Source: DATAOG01 sp963798075 (GTDB lineage Bacteria > Pseudomonadota > Alphaproteobacteria > Geminicoccales > Geminicoccaceae). Taken from it: 64,000 nucleotides of DNA. Positions 40,099 through 48,937 of this stretch are shown here, piece after piece (the stretch's first letter is position 1; each line of letters begins with the position of its first letter). A program made the translations under genes and the position numbers. The notes below the pieces were generated by a model. The model was not told the origin of the DNA. It saw only the letters and a list, made by a program, of their open reading frames with translations, and did no database searches. Location of the stretch: NCBI GenBank assembly GCA_963798075.1, contig CAWCRU010000038.1:1-64000 (forward strand), in the 5' to 3' direction.

Positions 40099-40941
40099 AT
40101 GCCCAGATACATCGCCTGTCTGACCTTCGATTTCGACGTGATGTCGGGCTGGGTGGCGCGCGGCATGACCACGCCGACCCCTATTTCCCGCGGCGAGTTC
40201 GGCATCATCGGTGCCAAGCGCATCCTGGCCTTGCTCGCCAAATACCAGATCCGCTCCACCTGGTTCGTGCCCGGCGTGATCATCGAGACCTACCCCGGGG
40301 TCTGTCGGCAGCTGGTGGCAGCCGGCCACGAGATCGGCCATCACGGTTGGACCCATGTGCCGCCGGCGGCGCTCTCGCGCGAACAGGAGAAAGAGGGGCT
40401 GATCCGCGGCAATTCCGCGATCGAGAAGTTGTGCGGCCGGCCGGCGCGCGGCTATCGCTCGCCCGCCTGGGACCTCAGCCCGCACACCGTCGATCTGCTG
40501 CTGGAGCAGGGGTTCGACTACGACTCCAGCATGATGGGCGACGACTACACGCCCTATTTTGCGCGCCGCGGCGACGTCGTGCACCTCGATCGGCCGTTCC
40601 AGTTCGGCGAGCCCACCCGACTGATCGAGATGCCGATCAGCTGGACCCTCGACGACTACCCGCATTTCGAGTTCGTGCGCACCAAGGACGCGGTGCTGCA
40701 GGGGCTGATGCCGACCGGCGACGTGCTCCAGAACTGGCTCGACGACTTCCGCTACCTGACGCGCACGCTGGAGTGGGGCGCGCTGACCTTCACCTGCCAC
40801 CCGTTCGTGATCGGTCGCGGCCACCGGATGCTGATGCTCGAGCGCCTGATCCAGGGCCTTCGGCAGCAGGGGGCGGTCTTCCAGACCATGGTCGAGGCGG
40901 CCGACGAGTTCCATGCGCGGCAAAGCGCGGCCGCGCGTTGA
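40099..40941 (+). CDS. Polysaccharide deacetylase (NodB-homology) family protein
   Basis: The 280-residue protein has the NodB motifs: CLTFDFD with the catalytic aspartates (about 7-13), GHEIGHHGWTH with metal histidines (about 77-87) and GYRSPAWDLS (about 114-123). Related proteins include polysaccharide deacetylases and PuuE-type allantoinases; the substrate cannot be decided. There is no signal peptide, so a cytoplasmic hydrolase acting on a small amide is possible. The ATG at 40099 is preceded by GGGAGA. Confidence 0.85.
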   Translation: MPRYIACLTFDFDVMSGWVARGMTTPTPISRGEFGIIGAKRILALLAKYQIRSTWFVPGVIIETYPGVCRQLVAAGHEIGHHGWTHVPPAALSREQEKEGLIRGNSAIEKLCGRPARGYRSPAWDLSPHTVDLLLEQGFDYDSSMMGDDYTPYFARRGDVVHLDRPFQFGEPTRLIEMPISWTLDDYPHFEFVRTKDAVLQGLMPTGDVLQNWLDDFRYLTRTLEWGALTFTCHPFVIGRGHRMLMLERLIQGLRQQGAVFQTMVEAADEFHARQSAAAR

Positions 40942-40999
40942 AAAGCCGGGTCGGCGGATCACGAGAGCCGACCCCGCCAGCGCTTTAACCCTTCGTTCA

Positions 41000-41113
41000 C
41001 CAAGGCCCGCTAGGACGACCCCGGCCACGACTAGTTTCGTGACTTGAGGCGTTTCCTCCCTACCTGGATGCGGCGCTCCCCTCAGGATCTGAGACGGGGC
41101 GCCGCCTTTTTTT
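41000..41113 (+). ncRNA. Candidate small RNA ending in a terminator
   Basis: A non-coding stretch of about 110 nt ends in a strong intrinsic terminator that lies 128 nt from the nearest upstream stop codon. It contains a pyrimidine-rich TTTCCTCCCTACC segment resembling the anti-Shine-Dalgarno loops of some alphaproteobacterial sRNAs. The 5' end is not defined. It could equally be the 3' untranslated region of the deacetylase mRNA. Confidence 0.25.
41070..41113 (+). terminator. Rho-independent terminator
   Basis: Long hairpin with arms GCGGCG..CCCCTCAG and CTGAG.CGGGG..CGCCGC around a GAT loop, followed by seven T at 41107-41113. Confidence 0.75.
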
Positions 41114-41348
41114 GGCCGGCACGGCCGCCATACCGCCCGGGCGGCCACCAGATAGCCGAAGCCGACGGCCCGTCCGCCAGTCGATCCCGGCGCCTCTGGG
41201 CCTCGATCTGCTCCGGTCCGGCCGGCCCGCCGAACCGGAGCCGGCGGCTCTCCGGGTCTCTCCCGCGGTCAGAGGTGACAAGCGAGGTTGGCACCGGCAT
41301 TCTCTGCCGGTCCCAACGCAGCCCTATTGAGGAGGCGGATCGGCCGGG

Positions 41349-42944
41349 ATGGTGCAGTTCGTGGACCGGGCAGAGGCGGCCGGCCTCGTGCGCGACGGCG
41401 ATGCGGTGCTGTTCGGCGGCTCGGGCGGCGGCCACGCCGTGCCGGAGGCGGTGATCGAGGCGCTCGCGGCGCGCTTTCGCGAGCAGGGGTCGCCGCGCGA
41501 TCTGACGCTGATCAGCGTGGTCTCGCTCGGCGACTGGCAGACGACCGGCTTCAACCTGCTGGCCGAGCCCGGGCTTGCGCGGCGCGTGGTCAGCGGCGGC
41601 TTCAACAATTGTCCCCGCTTCGCCGAGCTGGCGCTGGCCGACCGGATCGAGGCCTACACCCTCCCCCAGGGCACGCTCTCGCAGCTCATGCGCGACATGG
41701 CGGCCGGCCGCCCGGGCCTGCTCACGACCACGGGCCTGGGAAGCTTCGTCGACCCGCGCCATGGCGGCGGCCGGCAGAGCCCGAGCGCGGTCGACGACCT
41801 GGTCGAGCTCCTGACCCTGGGCGGCGAGGACTACCTGCTCTACAAGGCGCTGCCGGTCGACGTCGCGGTGATCCGGGCCACCACCGCGGACGAGCGCGGC
41901 AACCTCACGATGGAGCGCGAGGCGTTCTTCGGCGAGAATTTTTCCATGGCGACTGCGGCGCATCGTCAGGGCGGGATCGTCATTGCCCAGGTCGAGCAGG
42001 TCGCGGCCGCGGGAACGCTGCCGGGCAAGCTGGTCAAGGTCCCGGGCGTGGTGGTCGACTACGTGGTCGTGGCACCCGGCCGGCCGCAGACCTACCAGAC
42101 GCCCTACAGCCCCGCCTATGCGGGCGAGCTGCGCGCGCCCGAGGCCGCGATCGCGCGTCTGCCGTTCGACGTCCGCAAGGTGATCGCGCGGCGCGCCGCC
42201 CTCGAGCTGTTCCCCGGCGCGGTGGTCAATCTCGGTTTCGGGGTCTCGAACGGCATCGCCAACGTCGCGGCCGAGGAGGGTCTCTGGCGGGAGCTGACGC
42301 TCACTGTCGAGCAGGGCATCATCGGCGGCGTGCCGGCAGGCGGCCAGGACGCGGGCGCCGGCGTCAACTACGACATGATGGCGGACCAGCCCTATCAGTT
42401 CGACTTCTACGACGGTGGCGGCCTCGACCTTGCCTTCCTCTCATTCGCCGAGGTCGATCGCGAGGGCAACGTCAACGTCAGCCGCTACGGCCGCAGCGTC
42501 AACGGCCCGGGCGGCTTCATCAACATCAGCCAGGGGGCAAGGAAGGTCGTCTTCTCCGGGACGCTCACGACGGGCGGGCTGGAGATCCTGCCGGATGGCG
42601 AAGGCGGCCTCGCTCTTCGCCGCGAGGGCCGAACGCAAAAATGGGTCCCGGAAGTGGAGCAGGTCACCTTCAGCGGCCGCTATGCAAAGGAGCGCTCCCA
42701 GGAGGTGATCTATGTCACCGAGCGCGCGGTCTTCCGGCTCGAGCCTGACGGCCTCCTGCTCACCGAGGCGGCGCCGGGGATCGACCCGCGCCGGGACGTG
42801 CTCGAGCAGGTCGGTTTCGAAGTGCGGGTCGCGGAGCCGCTCGCGCGCATGGATGGGCGTCTGTTCCGCGCCAAGCCCATGCACCTGCTGCCGGAGTTCC
42901 GTGCCCGCGCCGCCGGGTTGACGCATCGGTCGAGGGCGAGATGA
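41349..42944 (+). CDS. Acyl-CoA:acetate/propionate CoA-transferase (family I, YdiF-like)
   Basis: The 531-residue protein fuses the two family I CoA-transferase subunits in one chain, like YdiF and propionate CoA-transferase. The first half has GGSGGGHAVPEAVIEAL and an oxyanion region. The second begins about residue 275 with FPGAVVNLGFGVSNGIANV, and the catalytic glutamate is in TVEQGIIGGVPAGG, matching the ExGxxG motif. It should move CoA between short acyl-CoAs and acids. It is followed with a 4-nt overlap by an enoyl-CoA hydratase remnant, which suggests a short- or branched-chain acyl-CoA pathway. Confidence 0.88.
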   Translation: MVQFVDRAEAAGLVRDGDAVLFGGSGGGHAVPEAVIEALAARFREQGSPRDLTLISVVSLGDWQTTGFNLLAEPGLARRVVSGGFNNCPRFAELALADRIEAYTLPQGTLSQLMRDMAAGRPGLLTTTGLGSFVDPRHGGGRQSPSAVDDLVELLTLGGEDYLLYKALPVDVAVIRATTADERGNLTMEREAFFGENFSMATAAHRQGGIVIAQVEQVAAAGTLPGKLVKVPGVVVDYVVVAPGRPQTYQTPYSPAYAGELRAPEAAIARLPFDVRKVIARRAALELFPGAVVNLGFGVSNGIANVAAEEGLWRELTLTVEQGIIGGVPAGGQDAGAGVNYDMMADQPYQFDFYDGGGLDLAFLSFAEVDREGNVNVSRYGRSVNGPGGFINISQGARKVVFSGTLTTGGLEILPDGEGGLALRREGRTQKWVPEVEQVTFSGRYAKERSQEVIYVTERAVFRLEPDGLLLTEAAPGIDPRRDVLEQVGFEVRVAEPLARMDGRLFRAKPMHLLPEFRARAAGLTHRSRAR

Positions 42945-43718
42945 GAGAACCGGTCCTTTGCGAGGTGGGCGACGGGGTCGCCGTCCTGACGCTCGACAAT
43001 CCGCCGCTCAATCTGGTGACGCTCGAGCTGACCCGCGCGCTCGAGCGGGCGCTCGACCGCCTGGCAGGCGACCCCGCGGTCCGGGTCCTGGTGTTGACCG
43101 GGGCGGGCAAGCGGGCGTTCTGCGCCGGCTCCGACATCCGCGAGTTCGAAAGCGTTGCCGATGACGTGATCGGCAAGAAGCTCGCGGCCGAGAACCGGGC
43201 GTACTCGAAGGTCGACGACTTCCCCAAGCCCACCATCGCGGCGATCGCCGGGCTCGCCTACGGCGGCGGCCTCGAGCTCGCGGTCTGCTGCGATCTGCTC
43301 GTGGTCGAGGCGAATGCCAGGCTGGCGCTGCCCGAGATCAAGCTCGGCGTGTTCCCGGGCTCGGGCGGCACGGTGCGGGTGACCAGGCGGATCGGCGAGG
43401 GCCGCGCCAAGGAGATGATGTATTTCGGCGACCCGATCGACCCCGCAGACCGCGCTCGCCTGGGGCTGGTCAACCGGGTCGTGCCGGCCGGCGAGGCGCT
43501 CGATCACCGCGTGCCGCATGGCCGCCGAGCTGGCGGAGCGCCCGGCCAAGGCGCTCCAGCTCTGCAAGCGCGCGATCGATCTCTCGTTCGAGTCGACCGA
43601 AGACGAGGCAATCTAGCGCTCGCTCGCGCTGTCCGCCAAGGCCTTCGCCACCGATGACTGCCGGGAAGGCGTGCACGCCTTCTTCGAGAAGCGGCCGGCG
43701 CGCTTCACCCACTCCTGA
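42941..43718 (+). pseudogene. Enoyl-CoA hydratase/isomerase family, frameshift plus stop
   Basis: Crotonase-fold proteins hydrate or rearrange acyl-CoAs. The first 190 codons are normal: FCAGSDIREFES forms half of the oxyanion hole and IAGLAYGGGLELAVCCDL the other, with LGVFPGSGGTVR. At about 43502-43508 one extra base shifts the frame. The next frame continues the family sequence (CRMAAELAERPAKALQLCKR, then LSFESTEDEAI), meets a TAG at 43614-43616 where the family has glutamate, and resumes to HS at 43718. Two independent lesions make a real pseudogene likelier, but consensus error is possible. It overlaps the CoA-transferase stop as ATGA. Confidence 0.82.
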
Positions 43719-43823
43719 CGAGCGCCCGCCTGGGCTGCCGCGCGCACCTCCGTTCGCCGCCAATCCGTTGACCGTTGTCGCTCATCCGGGCTTGATGTAG
43801 CGGAACCAATGCGGGAGTCGTCG

Positions 43824-44474
43824 ATGACCAGTCATGCCGCCGTCGAGCGGATGACCGTTGCAGCCTTCCTGGACTGGGCGAGCCGCCGCCCCGAGGGCGA
43901 GCGCTGGGAGCTCATCGAAGGCGAGCCGGTGCCTGTGCGCGGGCCAGCCCCGGCGCACGCGATGGCGGCCGAGACCGTCGTGCACGCCCGCATCAAACGT
44001 CGGATCGACCACGCGCTCGGCGCGGCGCTGGCCAAAGGCGGCCACGCTTGCGAGGTGTTCGTCTCGGGCCCCAAGGTCCAGATCGACGCCGACACGGCTT
44101 TCGAGCCGGACGTGGTCGTGAGCTGCGCCGAAGTCCCCGACGGCCTGCTCGTCCCCGAGCCAATGATCGTCGTCGAGGTCCTCTCGCCGAGCACCCGCGA
44201 CAAGGACTTCACCATCAAGCTCGCCGGCTACGCCGCCCTGCCCAGCGTCGCCCAATACCTGCTGGTCGACACCCAGCGCCGCCTCGTCGTGCACCACCAT
44301 CGATCGCCCGGCGAGCTGGAGTTCCGCACCACGATCGCCCGCAGCGGCACCCTGCGCCTCGATCCGCCGGGCCTGGACCTCGACCTCGACGCGATCTACA
44401 GCCGGCAGCGGGGTATGATCCGTGGATCCGCGCTCGAGAACGGAATTGGGTACGTGTCCCGGAACTCCGGGTGA
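43824..44474 (+). CDS. Uma2-family (DUF820) endonuclease-like protein
   Basis: This 216-residue protein has the Uma2/DUF820 fold, a PD-(D/E)XK nuclease relative. Seen are MTVAAFLDWAS with EGERWELIEGEPV at the start, FEPDVVVSCAE (catalytic aspartate) and PMIVVEVLSPSTRDKDFTIK with the ExxxPS..K pattern. The function of the family is unproven; it is abundant in cyanobacteria and scattered in other bacteria. The ATG at 43824 is preferred over 43809 because it matches the usual N terminus. The frame is intact. Confidence 0.85.
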   Translation: MTSHAAVERMTVAAFLDWASRRPEGERWELIEGEPVPVRGPAPAHAMAAETVVHARIKRRIDHALGAALAKGGHACEVFVSGPKVQIDADTAFEPDVVVSCAEVPDGLLVPEPMIVVEVLSPSTRDKDFTIKLAGYAALPSVAQYLLVDTQRRLVVHHHRSPGELEFRTTIARSGTLRLDPPGLDLDLDAIYSRQRGMIRGSALENGIGYVSRNSG

Positions 44475-44604
44475 CTGGGCCGGCCGTGGTCTCTGACGCG
44501 TGACCGGCGAGGTGGTTGACCTGCATCACCGGTCGGCGCTTAGAGTACGGCCGAACCGGTCCCGGATCGTCCATGACTGGTCCATCTTCGACTTGAGATC
44601 ACGG

Positions 44605-45848
44605 ATGGGACGCGACGACCTTCTTTTCTCCAAAGCGGATCTTTCTCGGTCCAGGAGCACCAGCGCAAGTCGGCCGAAGCCGAGATCGCTGGCATCGACG
44701 GCAACCGCCTGCTCAATACGAACGTCGAGGATCTCGTCGCGTACATTGTTGAAAAATTCCGCATTAACGTGCCCGAGCTCGACGAAGCCAACATGACCGT
44801 TGACCAGCATGAGGCGCAACGCGACGTGTCGGGAGATCCCCGACGGATGGGATATTACTTCGATCGCGGCGGCCCGGTGCATGTCACGGGAACGGAGGTT
44901 ATTGTTGAGGTGCCCTTCTCGGGGGATCAACAGATGTTCTGGATTCGCCCGAGCACCTGGGACACAGGTCCGCCGCGTGGCGAAGTACGCAGCAATGCGC
45001 TCATATTCAGGTATTGGAGCGACGCGCCGCAGGCGGACCAGTTGCGGTTGGCTTTCGACCGCTGGCTCGCCGATATCAAGCGCTACCTGCAATGGCAGCG
45101 CGAGACCTTCAAGGGCTTCAACGATACGCTCGCAAGCAGCGCCGGGACAGCGATCACTCAGCGGCGCGAGAAGCTACTTGCCAACCAGAGTCTCGTTGCC
45201 GGCCTCGGCATTGCTCTTAAGCGGCGTCCCGGCACGGCCACGACCTATACCGCTCCAGAGGTCAAGCGGAAGATCGTACCGAAGCTACCGCCTGCGACCG
45301 CGGGTGCCTTCAAACCCGAGCCGATTCTCGAAGAGGCAGAGTACCAGCATATCCTCGACGTGATCGAGGGTATGGTGAAGGTGATGGAGCGCAGCCCCAA
45401 AGCCTTCCATGATATCGACGAGGAAGGGCATCGCACGCATTTCCTCGTGCAGCTTAACGGCCATTACGAAGGACAAGCGACCGGCGAGACCTTCAACTAT
45501 CAGGGCAAGACCGACATCCTGATCCGCTCCGGCAACCGCAATATCTTCATCGCTGAGTGCAAGTTCTGGAACGGGCCAGCGAAGCTGACCGAGACCGTCG
45601 ATCAGCTTCTTGGCTACCTATCATGGCGCGATTCCAAGGCGGCCATCCTGCTGTTTAATCGAAACAAGGACTTCTCCAAGGTGCTCGCGGCCATCCCCCA
45701 AACTGTGAAGACCCATCCGAATTTTCAGAAGGATGAGGGCAAGCGGGTCGACACGGGATTCCGGTACGCCTTCCGCAACAAGGACGATGCGGCCAAAATC
45801 CTTCACGTCACAGTCATGGCTTTCGATATCCCGCGTCCAGCGGGATGA
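44605..45848 (+). pseudogene. PD-(D/E)XK nuclease-like hypothetical protein, one frameshift near the N terminus
   Basis: From the ATG at 44605 a frame encodes MGRDDLLFSKADL and continues, after one missing base near 44640-44645, in a second frame as FSVQEHQRKSAEAEIAGIDG and on to the stop at 45848. The corrected protein is about 414 residues. A helical, charged middle (LQWQRETFKGFNDTLASSAG) leads to a C-terminal restriction-endonuclease-like fold with GKTDILIRSG and IFIAECKFW (D...ExK), then QLLGYLSWRDSKAAILLFNR. The G+C content is visibly lower than in the surrounding genes. Defence or repair function is inferred only from the fold. The intact frame alone runs from 44769. Confidence 0.7.
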
Positions 45849-45971
45849 GCAAAGCCGGGGCGCAAATTCCGCGAGATCCCAGGAGACGGCGCGGGCAGGG
45901 CCTGGAGCCAGGGTGGAATTACTGCACACGTACTGAGTCCACGAACTGGGATTGCGCGACGCGCCACCTCT

Positions 45972-46283
45972 TCACGCCGCGCTCGGCAACGGCTTCGCGC
46001 GCTCGATGCGCGCCAGTTCGCGGGGAGAATGCAGCGCCTCCCAGAGGTCGGTGCGGCGCTGCACATTGAGCCAGAAATCCGGGCTGTTGCCGAACACGCG
46101 TGCGAGGATCAGCGCGGTTGGAGCGGTCACGGCTTCGTCGATCATTGCAGAGCTGATTGACGTGCTTGCGCGGCACGCCCATGGCCTCGGCCAAGCGCAC
46201 CTTGCGTCAGGCCCAAGGGGCCGCATGAACTCCGCCACCAGGATCTCGCCGACCGTGGCCGGCTTGCGCTTGGTCGTCAGCAT
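45972..46283 (-). pseudogene. HigA-type antitoxin (XRE), three one-base insertions
   Basis: Family sequence is present but spread over frames: MLTTKRKPATVGEILVAEFM to RPLG, then LAEAMGVPRKHVNQLCNDR in another frame, then VTAPTALILARVFGNSPDFW back in the first frame to the stop at 45972. The pattern is explained by three single-base insertions near 46209-46220, 46192-46200 and 46130-46140, whose sum restores the frame. The remaining HTH (about residues 20-75) would be damaged. It follows the higB-like toxin gene by 8 nt, the usual toxin-first order. Confidence 0.75.
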
Positions 46284-46291
46284 GGGATCAC

Positions 46292-46588
46292 TCACCTGTA
46301 GCCGTGGTCGTCGAGATAGAGATCCGACGCCTCGCCCCGGCGGCCGTCCCAGCGGAAGATCAGCCGCCATCGCTGGTTGACGCGGATCGAATGGAAACCG
46401 TCGAGGCGTCCGCGCAGCTTCTCGAAATGATTGCTGGGCGGCACCCGCAAGTCCTGATCGGTCGTCGCGTCGTCGATCATCTGGAGCTTCCGGAACAGCC
46501 GGCTTTCGAGATCGGGCGGAATGTTGCGCGACCGGACATCGTTGACGAAGAACGCGCGCAGCCACTCATCCCGAAACCCGACGGTCAT
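46292..46588 (-). CDS. HigB/RelE-family toxin
   Basis: The 98-residue product matches the HigB branch of RelE-like mRNA interferases: FRDEWLRAFFVNDVRSRNIP at the start, LESRLFRKLQMIDDATTDQDLR, then HFEKLRGRLDGFHSIRVNQR and WRLIFRW near the end. The ATG at 46588 gives the usual N terminus. The frame is intact while the partner antitoxin is broken, which is odd for an active toxin. Confidence 0.82.
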   Translation of the reverse strand: MTVGFRDEWLRAFFVNDVRSRNIPPDLESRLFRKLQMIDDATTDQDLRVPPSNHFEKLRGRLDGFHSIRVNQRWRLIFRWDGRRGEASDLYLDDHGYR

Positions 46589-46763
46589 GCCATCGTCCAC
46601 CCTAAGCTACTGTACCACCCGGCGGTACAATTCGCAATAGCGGTACCTCTGGAGCGACGGCGGTGGCTGTCGGGGTCAGGTCCGCCTCTTGCCACGGCGC
46701 GGTCCGTTGTGGGTAGGATGAGCGCTCGTGGGGTGCGCGCCGAGGCGGCTGCGGGAGGTGGTG

Positions 46764-47267
46764 ATGAGCGAGCGGGTGACGACGCCGGTGCACGTCGTGC
46801 AGCCGGACGAGGGGGAGAGCTTCTGGCAGCCGGTGCCGGCCAACGGCTACGCCGAGGTCCGGGTCTCGCATCGGAAGGACGCGAGCATCCGCAGCTTTGC
46901 CACCGGCATCCAGGTGATCGCCCCCAATTCCTACATCCGCGAGCACGTCCACCCGGCCCAGGAGGAGCTGCTGTTCTTCTTTGAGGGCGAGGGCGAGGCG
47001 GTGATCGACGGCCTGAGCCATCCGCTCCGGGCCGGGACCACGGTCTACGTCGGCGCCGGCCACCGGCACAAGTTCATCAACCCGAGCCGCGATCACGAGC
47101 TCAAGATGTGCTGGGTGATGCTGCCGGGCGGCGACGGCGGCCTCGACGACTTCTTCGCCCGGATCGGCCGGCCGCGCACTTCCGGCGAGCCGGCGCCGGC
47201 GCCGTTCCCGCGGCCTGCGGACGTCGAGCGGATCGAGGCGGAGACAGTGTTCACAAAGCTCGACTGA
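46764..47267 (+). CDS. Cupin-domain protein
   Basis: The 167-residue protein carries a cupin with motif 1 SYIREHVHPAQEELLFFFEGE (two histidines, glutamate) and motif 2 TTVYVGAGHRHKFINPS. The start at 46764 follows GGGAGG. It resembles small cupins of unknown substrate, with no enzyme family assigned. No operon partner lies downstream, where a long repeat-bearing gap follows. Confidence 0.8.
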   Translation: MSERVTTPVHVVQPDEGESFWQPVPANGYAEVRVSHRKDASIRSFATGIQVIAPNSYIREHVHPAQEELLFFFEGEGEAVIDGLSHPLRAGTTVYVGAGHRHKFINPSRDHELKMCWVMLPGGDGGLDDFFARIGRPRTSGEPAPAPFPRPADVERIEAETVFTKLD

Positions 47268-47578
47268 AGGTTCCGGCGCAAGGGTTCATCGCCCATCGGC
47301 CACGCCGGCCGGATGACGCCGGTCTCCGCACGGGGTGCATCATCACGGGACCTGCGCCAACCAGGTTCAACCCCACACCCGCGGCATCGCGAGCCCGATG
47401 AGACCGTCGGCCCGGCGGGCTCTCGCCTCGAGGCGAGGCCTCAGGCCTGACCCCGACGGAAGCTCCGCAGTCGCCAAGACCGAGCCCCGGAACCAGCGCC
47501 CAAAGATCGGTGCATCGATGGATGGATCGATCGTCATGGCGTTAGGAGACCGTTCAGGATTGCCGGTTCATGTTTTCT

Positions 47579-47667
47579 TCGGCTGGTCCATGCGACCCTG
47601 GGACTCCGTGCCGCGGCCAGGCCCCGCAGCGGGACAGAGGAGTCCTACGGTCGCATGGACCAGCCGA
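47579..47667. repeat. 89-bp imperfect palindrome with perfect 19-bp arms
   Basis: TCGGCTGGTCCATGCGACC (47579-47597) and its exact complement (47649-47667) enclose 51 bp. After a short mismatch, an inner pair GGACTCC/GGAGTCC extends the stem. No T run follows on either strand and no clear target duplication is visible, so neither a standard terminator nor a proven mobile element. Confidence 0.85.
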
Positions 47668-47742
47668 CAGCCTACGGGCGCGTGACTAAGGAAACATTGG
47701 CGACCCTCGATCGGCCACCGAAGCGGCGAGCGCTCTTGGTCC

Positions 47743-48000
47743 ACTCGGCCGCAGCCGGCCTTTGCATCCGCCGCCGCGGGTTCGGCTGGGCATGGCGGTC
47801 GGCCGGAGTGGGCCTCTGCATCGAGCCGCTGCCGGCCGGCTCGACATTGGAGGTCGGCCACAGCCGGACTCGGCATCGCCTGCCGCCGGGTGGGGCTAGC
47901 ATGGGGTCGGCCACAGCCGGCCTCTGCATCGAGCCGCTGCCGGCTCGTCCGACATTAGGGGTCGGCCACGGCCGGTCGTCGCATCGAGCCGCTGCCGGCG
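47743..48000. repeat. Degenerate tandem repeats, about 55-bp unit, five copies
   Basis: Units start near 47743, 47797, 47852, 47905 and 47960, with lengths of 53-55 bp and a truncated last copy. The shared core is GGTCGGCCACAGCCGG followed by GCATCGAGCCGCTGCCGGC. Copies two and four are the most similar. AGCCGGC and GCCGGCT within a unit can form a stem. They lie just beyond the stop of the YihY gene. Confidence 0.8.
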
Positions 48001-48034
48001 GTCGGTGTGAGGTCGGTTCGGGGGACGGGTCGGA

Positions 48035-48937
48035 TCAGGCGTCCGCCGCCTCGTTGCTGCGGTCGCCTGCCCGGTCGCGATCGCGCAGCACGGCATTGAT
48101 CTCGGCGCCGAAGATCAGGGTGACCGCGCTTGCGTAGAGGAAGACCAGGGTCGCCACCAGACCCGTGAAGCTGCCGTAGACGGCGGCGAGCTTGCCGGCA
48201 CTGCGCAGGGTGTAGGAAAGGACCGCCGCGGCGCAAAGCCACATCAGCGCGCCGATCACCGCCCCCGGCAGCACGGTCCACAGGCGCTGCCGGATGTCCG
48301 GCAGCCAGCCGTAGAGCAGCGCGTACAGGACCACGAGGACGATCAGCGCCAGGCCGTAGCGGACCCCGGTGCGCAGCCAGAGCGCGCCCCCCCCGAGGCC
48401 GGCGGTCTTCTCCAACAGAGCCCAGGCGTAGGGCAGGATGACGACCGAGCTGAACACCAGCACGGCCGCGACGGTGCCGATCACGGTGACCAGCGTGACC
48501 TTGATCCGGGCCTGCCAGAACGTCAGCCCCTGCTCGACGCCGTAGGCTTTGTTCAGTGCGGTGCGGATCGCCTGGGCGCCGGACGACGCGGCCCAGATCG
48601 TCGCCAGCATGCCGATCGTCAGCAGCGCCGGGCTGCGCTCGCGCAGCAGCTGGTCGATCACCGGCTTCAACGCGTCCGCGACCGCAGGCGGCGCGAACTC
48701 CACGACGCGGCTCGCGAGCTCGGCCGCCGCTCCGGGCTGGCCGACGAAGCCGGCCGCGGCCGAGAGGAACAGGAGCAGGGGGAACATCGCGAGCACCGAG
48801 GAAAAGGCGACGCTGCCCGCTTGGTTGGCGCTTTGATGGGCGATGTAGTTGCCGGCGGCCCGCAGGACCACGCTCAGCCCCGGCACGCCGGCGCGCAGCC
48901 GCTGCCACCAGCTCAGGACCGAGCACCTCCAGCCCAC
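48035..48937 (-). CDS. YihY/BrkB-family inner membrane protein
   Basis: The protein has about 300 residues and six hydrophobic segments, with the family features NQAGSVAFSSVLAMFPLLLF (about 40-59) and an AAVYGSFTGLVATLVFLYAS segment near the C terminus, then FGAEINAVL. The family was once misnamed RNase BN; its transport role is unproven. The start is uncertain: GTG at 48937 is given, while a CTG at 48916 has a better placed GGAGGT. The frame is open further upstream without similarity. Confidence 0.83.
   Translation of the reverse strand: MGWRCSVLSWWQRLRAGVPGLSVVLRAAGNYIAHQSANQAGSVAFSSVLAMFPLLLFLSAAAGFVGQPGAAAELASRVVEFAPPAVADALKPVIDQLLRERSPALLTIGMLATIWAASSGAQAIRTALNKAYGVEQGLTFWQARIKVTLVTVIGTVAAVLVFSSVVILPYAWALLEKTAGLGGGALWLRTGVRYGLALIVLVVLYALLYGWLPDIRQRLWTVLPGAVIGALMWLCAAAVLSYTLRSAGKLAAVYGSFTGLVATLVFLYASAVTLIFGAEINAVLRDRDRAGDRSNEAADA

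Larger units (their letters stand above)
40942..41348. other. Intergenic stretch before the CoA-transferase
   Basis: About 400 bp without a supported protein gene. It holds a strong terminator at 41070-41113 and a possible small RNA before it. The rest (41114-41348) shows no clear feature except GAGGAGG at 41329-41335 ahead of the CoA-transferase. Confidence 0.5.
47268..48034. other. Gene-free stretch with inverted and tandem repeats
   Basis: About 770 bp between the cupin gene and the 3' end of the YihY gene. It holds a long inverted repeat (47579-47667) and about five tandem repeat units (47743-48000). The part 47268-47578 shows nothing recognisable. Confidence 0.6.

Noticed and set aside
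47579..47667. Integron attC site or complete miniature transposon
   Set aside because: No core GTTRRRY-type ends, no integrase or transposase and no visible target duplication were found.
47743..48010. CRISPR array
   Set aside because: The units are tandem and degenerate along their whole length, with no alternation of identical repeats and unique spacers, and no cas genes.
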